Assembly: GCA_023255355.1 (NCBI GenBank)
Contig: JALRIU010000220.1
Location: 1-6,563, forward strand
Length of the DNA: 6,563 bases
Source: Pseudomonadales bacterium
GTDB taxonomy: Bacteria; Pseudomonadota; Gammaproteobacteria; Pseudomonadales; JAHEIH01
Reading direction: 5' to 3'
The stretch's first letter is position 1; each line of letters starts with the position of its first letter. This document shows, one piece after another, positions 1 through 6,563 of the stretch. The translations under genes were made by a program, and so were the position numbers. The notes under the pieces were generated by a model. The model did no database searches and had not been told where the DNA came from. It saw only the letters and a list, made by a program, of their open reading frames with translations.

Positions 1-674
1 GTTCTATGACGGGCAAGGCCTTATTTAAAGCGCTTAAAATCCTCTCAAGCTATATTAAACATTCCATCGATACGAATAATTCAGTATGGATCGCTCAAAA
101 AGAAGGCCGCGCCAAAGATGGTCGTGATTTGACGGACCCAACTATTATCAAAATGTTTGATATGGGTCGGGCTAAAGGTGAAGATTTCTCGCAATACCTA
201 GCATCATTGCATATTGTTCCCCTCTCAATTGCTTATGAGTGGGACCCATGCGACCTTATGAAAGCAAGGGAATTAGCGGCAAAACATGCCACCGGCTCTT
301 ATCAGAAAAAAGAAGGTGAAGATATTACCAGTATCGCCACTGGTATTTCGGGTTATAAAGGTCGTGTGCATCTACATTTTGGTGCCGAACTACTGGCAGG
401 ATTTAACGATCCCGTTGAGGTCGCCGCTGCCATTGATGCATCTATTGTTGGTAACTATCACCTATTTCACAGCAATTGGTTGGCGTATCAAAAATTATAT
501 GGCAGTGATGCCGATCACCTTTTTAAAGGCCAAACCATTAGTGCTCAAACCCATGCTGAAATGGATAAAAGGGTTAGCCAATGTCATCCTGATATGGTGC
601 CCTTTTTATTACAACAGTATGCAAATCCAGTCGTTGCAAAATTAAAATTTGAGCGCGGAGAGGGACCCGCGTGA
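1..674 (+). CDS. 1-acyl-sn-glycerol-3-phosphate acyltransferase-like protein, C-terminal part (5' truncated by window edge)
   Basis: The product resembles the large proteobacterial PlsC-type acyltransferases that transfer an acyl chain to a lysophospholipid or glycerol-phosphate acceptor at the inner membrane. The reading frame is open to the left edge. The ATG at 6 is unlikely to be the start, because the residues after it already align with the middle of this family and the catalytic HX4D motif must lie upstream, outside the window. Counting from that Met, the acceptor-binding motif appears as EGRAKDG (residues 33-39), the counterpart of the FPEGTRS motif of PlsC. A VPLSIAYEWDPCD stretch (71-83) matches the motif IV region. 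The remaining ~140 residues are the family-specific C-terminal extension, with no membrane segment. The stop overlaps the dinG start by 4 bp, which suggests one operon. The family call is from recalled similarity; the true acyl donor and acceptor are not shown, and the protein could act in lipid remodelling rather than in main phosphatidate synthesis. Confidence 0.75.
   Translation, partial: SMTGKALFKALKILSSYIKHSIDTNNSVWIAQKEGRAKDGRDLTDPTIIKMFDMGRAKGEDFSQYLASLHIVPLSIAYEWDPCDLMKARELAAKHATGSYQKKEGEDITSIATGISGYKGRVHLHFGAELLAGFNDPVEVAAAIDASIVGNYHLFHSNWLAYQKLYGSDADHLFKGQTISAQTHAEMDKRVSQCHPDMVPFLLQQYANPVVAKLKFERGEGPA
657..664 (+). promoter_or_regulatory. Ribosome binding site that supports the GTG start of dinG
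   Basis: GGAGAGGG lies inside the last codons of the acyltransferase gene and ends 6 nt before the GTG at 671. Its purine-rich match to the anti-Shine-Dalgarno sequence, together with the 4-bp GTGA overlap of stop and start, decides the GTG as the start over the next in-frame ATG (codon 19). The overlap implies translational coupling of the two genes. Confidence 0.7.
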
Positions 675-2785
675 GTGCCCTCGATGAGGGATTGAAAGAA
701 AAAATTCAAGCAGCGTATAGGCACATGCTCAACGCAAAAGACATGCGTCCACGCTACGGCCAGCGACTGATGATCGCTGAAATTACTCGAACGCTTGCAA
801 ATATCGAAACTGATAATGAAGGCATTCGCATCGGTGGCAAACATGTCTGTGTTATTGAAGCAGGCACTGGTACAGGCAAAACAATTGCTTATTTTCTTGC
901 TGCCATTCCTGTCGCTCAAGCACTGGGCAAAAAATTAGTTGTATCGACTGCAACGGTGGCACTACAGGAACAAATTGTCTTTAAAGATCTTCCAGATATA
1001 TTAAAGAACAGTGGTCTTGCTTTTGATTACACCTTAGCCAAGGGCCGCAGTCGGTATGTTTGTCTTTCAAAACTCGATCAAATTCTGCGCGAATTTGATG
1101 CAGAAAATAGTATTATCCCTCTCTATCCAGACGAAATGCCCCAAGTGAGCAATGAAGCAGTGGAGTTGTATCGGAAATTATTGGATGGTTTGGCGAGTCA
1201 TTCGTGGGATGGTGACAGAGATGGTTGGTCTGCAACCATTGATGATGTTCATTGGCAGCCATTAACGTCAGATCGCAATCAGTGCTCTGCTAGAAAATGT
1301 CCACACATAGCAAATTGCAGTTTCTATCAAGCAAGAGAAGGATTAGATCGCGTTGATGTGATTGTCGCTAACCATGACTTAGTGCTTGCGGACTTGGCAC
1401 TGGGTGGCGGTGCAATTCTTACAAACCCTGAGGATACAATATATATCTTTGACGAAGGGCATCATTTGCCCGATAAGACCCTAAGTCATTTTACTTATCA
1501 TGCTCGTATAGATGTTTGCAAACGTTGGTTGGAACAAGCCGAAAAATCCCTGCAAAGCTTATTAAAAGATACCGGTGAAAGTGGTGAAATCCAACGTCAG
1601 GTGGCACGTATCAGTGGGCCTCTAGACGAATGTAAAGCCATGATGTCGCCTATGATGGTGTTAGTGGCTAGCATGTGTGAAAAAGCAGATGGAAATCGTT
1701 TGCGCCTACCTCATGGTAAGGTGCCTGATGCATTACAAGATATGGCCCAAGACTTAGAAGGTTTGTTTGAACGATCCGCTAGTGGTTTGCAGGAGATCGT
1801 TAAGGAGCTTAATGAGGCTCTAGAAGATCACCCAGATATTTTGCGAGAGGCCGCAGAAGCGTGGTATCCAGCAGTAGGTATGTTACAAGCGCGGGCCGAA
1901 AATTATGCAGCCCTTTGGGGTGAATATGCCTCTGATGAGCCAGAGGGAGAAACACCAAAGGCGCGCTGGATTACCATCGTCGAATCTCCTGCAGGCATCG
2001 ATTTTGAATTATCTGCAAGCCCCATTTTAGCGTCTGAAAACCTTATGACTAACCTTTGGGACAGAGCATTTGGCGCAGTTGTTACTTCTGCCACAATGAC
2101 CGCCTTGGGACGTTTTGATCGATTTATGATGCGCTCAGGTACACCTCAAGATGGTGTTTATAGTGTTGTTCCTAGTCCCTTTAACTATAAGTCGGCACTC
2201 TTAGAAGTTCCTCCAATGGCAGCTGAGCCTCAAGATAATGAGGCGCACAATGCGCTATTAGTTGATTTTATTCAGGCAATTAACCCAACAACGCTTGGTG
2301 TTCTAGTGCTGTTTTCTTCGTGGCGACAAATGCAAGATGTTTATCAATCCTTAGATTCAGTTGTTCGCGCTGAGGTTATGATGCAAGGCGACTATGCCAA
2401 GCACGAGATCTTGCGCCGGCATCGTGAAATGATCGATGCAAGACAGCGTAGCATCATTTTTGGCTTAGCAAGTTTTGCCGAAGGGGTCGATTTACCCGGC
2501 GACTATTGCAGCCATGTAGTGATTGCAAAAATCCCCTTTGCTGTGCCTGATGACCCTGTTGAAGCAGCGCTTGCTGAATGGGTGGAGAGCCGTGGTGGAA
2601 ATGCGTTCATGGAAATATCTGTACCCGATGCTGCACTAAAATTAGTGCAAGCGGCAGGTCGTTTGCTGCGCACCGAATCTGATCAAGGTGTGATTAGTAT
2701 CTTAGATAAACGTTTAGTAACAAGGCGTTACGGTCGCAGTATTTTAGATTCTTTGCCGCCTTTTAGGCGGCAAATCTCACACTAA
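671..2785 (+). CDS. dinG: ATP-dependent DNA helicase DinG (XPD-like, Fe-S cluster)
   Basis: A cytoplasmic superfamily 2, 5'-to-3' DNA helicase of the XPD/Rad3 type. The family unwinds forked DNA, D-loops and R-loops, and helps replication pass transcribed regions; in E. coli dinG is damage-inducible. At 704 aa it is close to the E. coli protein (716 aa). Motifs in order: Walker A AGTGTGKT (64-71), motif Ia VVSTATVALQEQI (90-102), Walker B FDEGHH (260-265), motif III VVTSATM (470-476), motif IV VLVLFSSW (544-551), motif V FGLASFAEGVDLPG (597-610) and motif VI QAAGRLLRT (660-668). Four cysteines, C131, C205, C210 and C216, have the spacing (74, 5, 6) of the 4Fe-4S ligands of E. coli DinG, so the cluster should be intact and the enzyme active. 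The GTG start overlaps the upstream acyltransferase stop by 4 bp. No LexA-type operator can be seen because any operon promoter lies left of the window; I saw no internal promoter. Confidence 0.96.
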   Translation: MSALDEGLKEKIQAAYRHMLNAKDMRPRYGQRLMIAEITRTLANIETDNEGIRIGGKHVCVIEAGTGTGKTIAYFLAAIPVAQALGKKLVVSTATVALQEQIVFKDLPDILKNSGLAFDYTLAKGRSRYVCLSKLDQILREFDAENSIIPLYPDEMPQVSNEAVELYRKLLDGLASHSWDGDRDGWSATIDDVHWQPLTSDRNQCSARKCPHIANCSFYQAREGLDRVDVIVANHDLVLADLALGGGAILTNPEDTIYIFDEGHHLPDKTLSHFTYHARIDVCKRWLEQAEKSLQSLLKDTGESGEIQRQVARISGPLDECKAMMSPMMVLVASMCEKADGNRLRLPHGKVPDALQDMAQDLEGLFERSASGLQEIVKELNEALEDHPDILREAAEAWYPAVGMLQARAENYAALWGEYASDEPEGETPKARWITIVESPAGIDFELSASPILASENLMTNLWDRAFGAVVTSATMTALGRFDRFMMRSGTPQDGVYSVVPSPFNYKSALLEVPPMAAEPQDNEAHNALLVDFIQAINPTTLGVLVLFSSWRQMQDVYQSLDSVVRAEVMMQGDYAKHEILRRHREMIDARQRSIIFGLASFAEGVDLPGDYCSHVVIAKIPFAVPDDPVEAALAEWVESRGGNAFMEISVPDAALKLVQAAGRLLRTESDQGVISILDKRLVTRRYGRSILDSLPPFRRQISH
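2752..2774. repeat. Perfect inverted repeat (hairpin) inside the 3' end of dinG
   Basis: TTTGCCGCC (2752-2760) and GGCGGCAAA (2766-2774) form a perfect 9-bp stem around a 5-nt TTTTA loop, ending 8 nt before the dinG stop codon. It encodes part of the C-terminal residues SLPPFRRQ. Neither strand has a T-run directly after it, so it is not a classical intrinsic terminator by itself. In the mRNA it could protect the 3' end or slow RNA polymerase before the second hairpin at 2809-2825. It could also be chance. Confidence 0.5.
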
Positions 2786-2802
2786 TTGAACTTTAAACTG
2801 GT

Positions 2803-2825
2803 AAAAAAGGTAGCGATTAGCTACC
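2803..2825 (-). terminator. Intrinsic terminator of the lysine decarboxylase gene, possibly bidirectional
   Basis: On the minus strand GGTAGC, a TAATC loop and GCTACC form a perfect 6-bp stem followed directly by six T residues (2808-2803), starting 7 nt past the decarboxylase stop codon. This is the standard shape of a Rho-independent terminator. On the plus strand the same stem is followed by CATTTTATT, a weaker T-rich tail, so it could also stop transcripts coming from dinG. It sits in the 47-bp gap between the two convergent genes. Confidence 0.8.
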
Positions 2826-2832
2826 CATTTTA

Positions 2833-5079
2833 TTACTGAATAACGCAGTCAACGCAATAACGTATTTGACCATTGCCATCGGTTTCTTTGACCAGTCCAT
2901 GGATATCCGTCTCAAATCCCGGGAACCGATTATTAAAGTCACGTGCAAATTTCAAATATTTAACAATGGTATTATTAAAACGCTCGCCAGGAATTAACAA
3001 AGGAATACCTGGAGGGTAGGGTGTTAATAAAATCGAAGTTACCCGTCCCTCTAAATCATCAATCTCAACCCGTTCGATCTCACGATGTGCCATTTTGGCA
3101 AAGGCATCGGCTGGTTTCATCGCTGGAATCATTTCAGAGGTATACATTTCAGTAGTTAGCTTCGGAATATTATGCTCACGATAAACGTCGTGGATGCTTT
3201 CACATAGATCACGCAGACCTACGCGTTCGTAGCGAGGATGTTTCTGAATGAACTTAGGCATGATTCGCCAAAGAGGGCGGTTGTCATCATAGTCTTGTTT
3301 GAACTGCTGTAGTTCAGTCACCATGGTATTCCAACGGCCTTTAGTGATACCGATGGTGAACATGATAAAGAACGAATACAGCCCTGTTTTTTCAACTACG
3401 ACGCCGTGCTCAGCTAGATAACGTGTAACAACGCCCGCTGGAATACCCCAATCTTCAACGCTGCCATCGACTGCAAGCCCTGGTGTAATTACCGTGGCTT
3501 TAATGGGGTCAAGCATGTTGAAGCCCTCGGCTAAATTGCCGAAACCATGCCATTCTTCGTTGGCTTTCAGGACCCAATCAGATTGGTCACCCATACCTTC
3601 ATCGGCAAGTGCATCTTGCCCCCATACTTTGAACCACCATGAATCACCAAATTCTTCATCAACTTTACGCATCGCTCTGCGGAAGTCGAGTGCTTCAAAA
3701 ATCGATTCTTCCACTAAAGCGGTACCGCCAGGAGGTTCCATCATCGCAGCTGCAACATCACAAGAAGCGATAATTGCGTATTGCGGACTCGTGGACGTAT
3801 GCATTAAAAATGCTTCGTTAAAAATATCTCTATCGAGCTCATTTTTGACACTGTTTTGTACAAGAATTTGGCTGGCCTGTGATAAGCCCGCAAGTAATTT
3901 ATGTGTCGACTGAGTAGAGAAAATCATAGATTCTTCACAGCGTTTGCGACCTTCACCGATGGCGTGATAATCACCATAAAAGTCATGGAACGCAGCGTGT
4001 GGTAACCATGCCTCGTCAAAGTGAAGCGTATCAATCTTGCCATCTAGCATGTCTTTAATAGTTTCCACGTTATAGAGCACCCCATCATAGGTGCTCTGGG
4101 TGATAGTCATAATACGTGGACGACCAGTGGCTTCACTTGCAAATGGATTACTAGCAATTTTTTTCTCGATGTTTTCCCATTCAAACTCTGATTGTGGAAT
4201 AGGGCCAATAATGCCGTAATGGTTACGGGTAGGCATTAAGAAAACAGGGATGGCACCATTCATCATAATGGCGTGTAATATCGATTTATGACAGTTACGA
4301 TCGACGACGACGATATCGCCAGGGGCAACAGTAGAGTGCCAAACAATTTTGTTGGATGTTGAAGTCCCGTTGGTAACAAAGAACAGGTGATCGCAATGAG
4401 AGATACGCGCTGCATTTCGTTCAGAGGCGGCTACTGGACCAGTATGATCTAAAAGTTGTCCAAGCTCTTCTACCGCATTACAGACGTCGGCGCGGAGCAT
4501 GTTCTCGCCAAAAAATTGGTGGAACATTTGTCCCACGGGGCTCTTCAAAAAGGCTACTCCGCCAGAGTGGCCGGGGCAATGCCATGAGTATGAACTATCC
4601 GAGGCATAGTGTGTTAGTGCGCGGAAAAATGGTGGCGCTAACGAATCCATGTAATTTCTGGCTTCGCGAGTAATATATCGCGCCACAAATTCTGGCGTGT
4701 CTTCAAATAAGTGAATAAAACCATGCAGCTCTCGCAAAACGTCATTAGGTATATGACGAGAAGTTTTGGTTTCACCATATAAGAAGATGGGGATGTAGGT
4801 ATTGCGGAAACGAATTTCCTGAACAAAAGCCCTAAGTTGATCTATAGCTAATTCGCCATCCTCAGGAGAGAGAAATTGTTCATCATCGATGGACAGGATA
4901 AATGAGGATGCTCTCGACTGTTGTTGGGCAAATGAAGAAACATCACCAAAGCTTGTAACGGCTATAACTTCGATACCCTCGGCTTCTATCGCAGTAGCAA
5001 GGGCGCGAACCCCAGTGCCGCTAGCATTTTCTGAACGAAAGTCTTCATCAACGATAATGATAGGAAAACGAAATCGCAT
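2833..5079 (-). CDS. PLP-dependent lysine decarboxylase (Orn/Lys/Arg decarboxylase family, LdcA/CadA-like)
   Basis: A cytoplasmic fold-type I PLP enzyme that decarboxylates a basic amino acid, most likely L-lysine to cadaverine, consuming a proton; roles are acid response, polyamine supply or lysine breakdown. At 748 aa it is full length (P. aeruginosa LdcA is about 751). Residues 1-147 form the receiver-like wing domain (start RFPIIIVDEDF). The PLP core follows: SWHCPGH (165-171), NGTSTSNK (237-244), the PLP-stacking His264 in DRNCHKS, Asp355 in HFDEAW for the pyridine nitrogen, and Lys394 in TQSTHK for the Schiff base. The C-terminal domain carries PYPPGIPLLIPGE (687-699) and FETDIHG (722-728). 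TQSTHK and VVEKTGLYSF (561-570) resemble lysine decarboxylases (CadA has TQSTHK and VVEKTGPYN), whereas biodegradative arginine decarboxylase AdiA has RTTDFQ there. Substrate is therefore inferred; arginine or ornithine use is not excluded. The ATG has an AGGGTG site 5 nt upstream. No cadB-type antiporter or cadC-type regulator is in the window. Confidence 0.92.
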   Translation of the reverse strand: MRFRFPIIIVDEDFRSENASGTGVRALATAIEAEGIEVIAVTSFGDVSSFAQQQSRASSFILSIDDEQFLSPEDGELAIDQLRAFVQEIRFRNTYIPIFLYGETKTSRHIPNDVLRELHGFIHLFEDTPEFVARYITREARNYMDSLAPPFFRALTHYASDSSYSWHCPGHSGGVAFLKSPVGQMFHQFFGENMLRADVCNAVEELGQLLDHTGPVAASERNAARISHCDHLFFVTNGTSTSNKIVWHSTVAPGDIVVVDRNCHKSILHAIMMNGAIPVFLMPTRNHYGIIGPIPQSEFEWENIEKKIASNPFASEATGRPRIMTITQSTYDGVLYNVETIKDMLDGKIDTLHFDEAWLPHAAFHDFYGDYHAIGEGRKRCEESMIFSTQSTHKLLAGLSQASQILVQNSVKNELDRDIFNEAFLMHTSTSPQYAIIASCDVAAAMMEPPGGTALVEESIFEALDFRRAMRKVDEEFGDSWWFKVWGQDALADEGMGDQSDWVLKANEEWHGFGNLAEGFNMLDPIKATVITPGLAVDGSVEDWGIPAGVVTRYLAEHGVVVEKTGLYSFFIMFTIGITKGRWNTMVTELQQFKQDYDDNRPLWRIMPKFIQKHPRYERVGLRDLCESIHDVYREHNIPKLTTEMYTSEMIPAMKPADAFAKMAHREIERVEIDDLEGRVTSILLTPYPPGIPLLIPGERFNNTIVKYLKFARDFNNRFPGFETDIHGLVKETDGNGQIRYCVDCVIQ

Positions 5080-5084
5080 GGATA

Positions 5085-5090
5085 CACCCT
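5085..5090 (-). promoter_or_regulatory. Ribosome binding site of the decarboxylase gene
   Basis: AGGGTG on the minus strand lies 5 nt upstream of the ATG at 5079. Spacing and purine content fit a Shine-Dalgarno sequence, and the wing domain of the family begins right after this ATG, so the start is well supported. Confidence 0.6.
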
Positions 5091-5111
5091 ATAAAGCAAG
5101 AAATATCTGCG

Positions 5112-5140
5112 AGTATAAGCCCAAAATAATTTATGGCCTA
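5112..5140 (-). promoter_or_regulatory. Candidate sigma-70 promoter of the decarboxylase gene
   Basis: TATACT (5117-5112) on the minus strand differs from the -10 consensus at one base. The hexamer 17 bp upstream, TAGGCC (5140-5135), is a poor -35 match, so the promoter may be weak or need an activator. A transcript starting near 5105 would have a leader of about 25 nt that includes the AGGGTG ribosome binding site. The call rests on the -10 and on position only. Confidence 0.35.
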
Positions 5141-5173
5141 CAAATGATTTAACTAAAACCCTAAAAAATTAGA

Positions 5174-5192
5174 TTTGATTGTGTTAATCAAA
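5174..5192. promoter_or_regulatory. AT-rich palindrome upstream of the decarboxylase promoter, possible operator or weak terminator
   Basis: TTTGATT (5174-5180) and AATCAAA (5186-5192) are a perfect 7-bp inverted repeat around GTGTT. The centre, near 5183, lies about 78 bp upstream of the inferred decarboxylase start site, where an activator dimer could bind. Read as RNA from the cyclase gene, it would be a weak AU hairpin with T-runs on both sides (seven T before the second half of the stem region and six T about 5 nt after it), so a poor terminator is an alternative. No known regulator is matched. Confidence 0.3.
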
Positions 5193-5256
5193 AAAATTAA
5201 TAAAGCTAGGCATTCTTGATAAGTGAATGAAGCTAAGAGGACTTATTAAATGAGGG

Positions 5257-6563
5257 TTACGAGTTTCTAAAGGACTCGCTTTGTCCTGAGGCCATGGCAA
5301 CATCAACATCTTCAATTGTGGCATTGTGGACTCGGTTTTTGCCATCCATTTTGGCGCTATAAAGCGCTTGATCAGCGAACTGTAGCAATATGTCAGTGGC
5401 ATTCTTGCTGCTTAAGGCCACGCTTGCACTGACTCCAGCACTGACCGTCACAGCCATTTCACCATGTCTATTGCGAATTATTTTTTTAGCGACTTCTTGT
5501 CGAACTCTCTCAGCAAGATGGATGCCTTGTTCTAATGTCGACATGGGTAACAGAATGGCGAATTCTTCACCGCCAATGCGGGCGCAAATATCATGCTCGC
5601 GTTTACATTGTGTAATGATTGCCGCTATTTTTTTTATGACCTCGTCGCCGCTATCGTGACCGTGAGTGTCATTGATGTTTTTAAAATCATCGATATCAAA
5701 AATAATGATAGATATGCTTTCACGCTTGCGGCGAGCCAACGAGATTGCCGTTTCGGCAAATTCAAAAAAAGCTCGACGATTATGTATATCTGTCAAGAAA
5801 TCCTTTCTTGCTTGATCCTCTGCATTTATTCGACTGAGTTCTATGGTGTCATTTAATTGGTGAAGGCGGCGGATATAGATTGAGGTAATAATAAACAGCA
5901 ATATGAGCGATATTATGAGTGTTTTGAAGAACTCTTCGTGAGCTATCCAAAACGGTAGTGGGGTATTGATGGTAATCGTATTTTCGTCAATCGAAGACGT
6001 CAATAAATCGAATTTTACCATGGCTTTATAGTCAACCATTTTATTGGCGGGTGTTACATCTAAGCTGGGTGATCTCCCCTGATGAATAGCAAGTGCTTGG
6101 GCGGCTAATGCCTGTGCTACTAGTCTGGGTTGTTCCATAAAACCACCAACTAAGCCAGTTTCTAAAAATACTGACCAAAAACTATAGATGGGTGCAGTAC
6201 TGGCTTCTACCATTTCTTTAATGACTTGCATTGGAAAATAATGTGTACCGTTCTTGTCTGAAAAAACGGGTGCATAGAGCACTGCACTGCTTGCAGGCAG
6301 AATGGCTAGCTCATGAGTAATTACACTGAGAGGTTCATTGATAAATGTTTTGAGCGTAATATCTTGTTCTATAGCTATGGCCTCTTTTAAGTATTTGATG
6401 AGCTTGTTATTAACTGAAGAGTCAGAGGCCACATACACAATTTCTGTGATATTTGGATTGTGATCCAGAGCTAGTTGTAATGTCTTATATGCTAATTGTT
6501 TAAAGTTTTTTTGCAGGATATGAGTATTGGCTTTATCAGAAACATTGTTTTCTGATTGTAGAA
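5257..6563 (-). CDS. Membrane-bound diguanylate cyclase with periplasmic-binding-protein-like sensor region (5' truncated by window edge)
   Basis: An inner-membrane signalling enzyme that makes cyclic di-GMP from two GTP. The frame is open to the right edge, with 41 more codons before a GTG at 6438, so the start is outside the window. Numbering from that GTG: residues up to ~165 are an extracytoplasmic sensor part, where YAPVFSDKNG, PIYSFWSVFLETGLVGG and a following Ala-rich helix resemble the C-terminal lobe of ABC-type substrate-binding proteins (PF04392-like, from memory). One membrane segment follows (171-189, rich in Ile and Leu, ending RR), then a short helical linker. The GGDEF domain spans ~210-371: DFLTDIHNRR, FDIDDFKNIND with metal ligand Asp248 and Asn256, GHDSGD, active-site GGEEF (289-293) and C-terminal YSAKMDGKNRVH. 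An inhibitory RxxD site (Arg280-Asp283) sits five residues before GGEEF, so product feedback is expected. All catalytic residues I can check are present. The ligand is unknown; the first membrane segment should lie beyond the edge. Confidence 0.93.
   Translation of the reverse strand, partial: LQSENNVSDKANTHILQKNFKQLAYKTLQLALDHNPNITEIVYVASDSSVNNKLIKYLKEAIAIEQDITLKTFINEPLSVITHELAILPASSAVLYAPVFSDKNGTHYFPMQVIKEMVEASTAPIYSFWSVFLETGLVGGFMEQPRLVAQALAAQALAIHQGRSPSLDVTPANKMVDYKAMVKFDLLTSSIDENTITINTPLPFWIAHEEFFKTLIISLILLFIITSIYIRRLHQLNDTIELSRINAEDQARKDFLTDIHNRRAFFEFAETAISLARRKRESISIIIFDIDDFKNINDTHGHDSGDEVIKKIAAIITQCKREHDICARIGGEEFAILLPMSTLEQGIHLAERVRQEVAKKIIRNRHGEMAVTVSAGVSASVALSSKNATDILLQFADQALYSAKMDGKNRVHNATIEDVDVAMASGQSESFRNS

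Larger units (their letters stand above)
5080..5256. other. Intergenic region between cyclase and decarboxylase genes
   Basis: This AT-rich 177-bp gap lies between two genes read in the same direction (minus). It holds the candidate decarboxylase promoter, its ribosome binding site and a palindrome, listed separately. A weaker repeat, ATAAGT (5219-5224) with ACTTAT (5241-5246), brackets a 16-nt loop just past the cyclase stop; it lacks an adjoining T-run and is not called a terminator. No small ORF with a credible start is seen. Confidence 0.6.

Noticed and set aside
6..8. ATG at 6 as the true start of the acyltransferase
   Set aside because: The frame stays open to the left edge, the catalytic HX4D motif is missing after it, and the first residues already correspond to the middle of family members.
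584..919. Open frame of 111 codons on the minus strand across the acyltransferase-dinG junction
   Set aside because: It is antisense to two well-supported genes, including the DinG Walker A region, and its protein has no family resemblance.
3494..3913. Open frame of 139 codons on the plus strand inside the decarboxylase gene
   Set aside because: It lies wholly antisense to the conserved C-terminal half of the enzyme, has no recognisable domain and has no ribosome binding site I could support; it is a shadow of the coding frame.
4074..4097. Perfect 8-bp inverted repeat AGAGCACC / GGTGCTCT with an 8-nt loop inside the decarboxylase gene
   Set aside because: It is within a conserved coding stretch (around QSTYDGVLY), has no T-run on either side and is within what chance can give in several kilobases.
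5174..5192. FNR-type site in the palindrome TTTGATT-N5-AATCAAA
   Set aside because: The half-sites TTGAT and ATCAA match FNR, but they are 7 nt apart instead of the 4 nt required, so an FNR box is not supported.
6436..6438. GTG at 6438 as the true start of the cyclase
   Set aside because: Forty-one further sense codons run to the window edge, there is no ribosome binding site before it, and a start there would leave a partial sensor domain without a signal or first membrane segment.

Overview
The window reads as ordinary chromosomal DNA of a gammaproteobacterium, probably an aquatic or marine one with moderate to low GC. This rests on the protein families and their look: a proteobacterial PlsC-type acyltransferase next to dinG, a CadA/LdcA-type lysine decarboxylase and a GGDEF sensor. 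The genus cannot be resolved from sequence reading alone. There are no phage, transposon, CRISPR, tRNA or rRNA signals.

Layout. The left half is read on the plus strand. It holds the C-terminal two thirds or so of a 1-acyl-sn-glycerol-3-phosphate acyltransferase-like protein, cut by the left edge, then a complete DNA helicase DinG (GTG start at 671) that overlaps it by 4 bp. The right half is read on the minus strand. It holds a complete PLP-dependent lysine (or related basic amino acid) decarboxylase (2833-5079) and, upstream of it in transcription, the C-terminal part of a membrane-bound diguanylate cyclase cut by the right edge. dinG and the decarboxylase converge on a 47-bp gap containing a clear hairpin-plus-T-run terminator for the decarboxylase, which could also help stop dinG transcripts.

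The four genes look like separate housekeeping or adaptive functions rather than one system: lipid acylation, repair of DNA structures and R-loops, cadaverine formation with acid or polyamine physiology, and c-di-GMP signalling. The acyltransferase and dinG are probably co-transcribed and translationally coupled. The decarboxylase has its own candidate promoter and ribosome binding site in the 177-bp gap after the cyclase gene, so it is probably expressed independently, though read-through from the cyclase gene is possible because no strong terminator is visible there.

I found no convincing previously undescribed system. The best points for a second look are the periplasmic-binding-protein-like sensor region of the cyclase, the palindrome upstream of the decarboxylase promoter, and the hairpins around the dinG 3' end.
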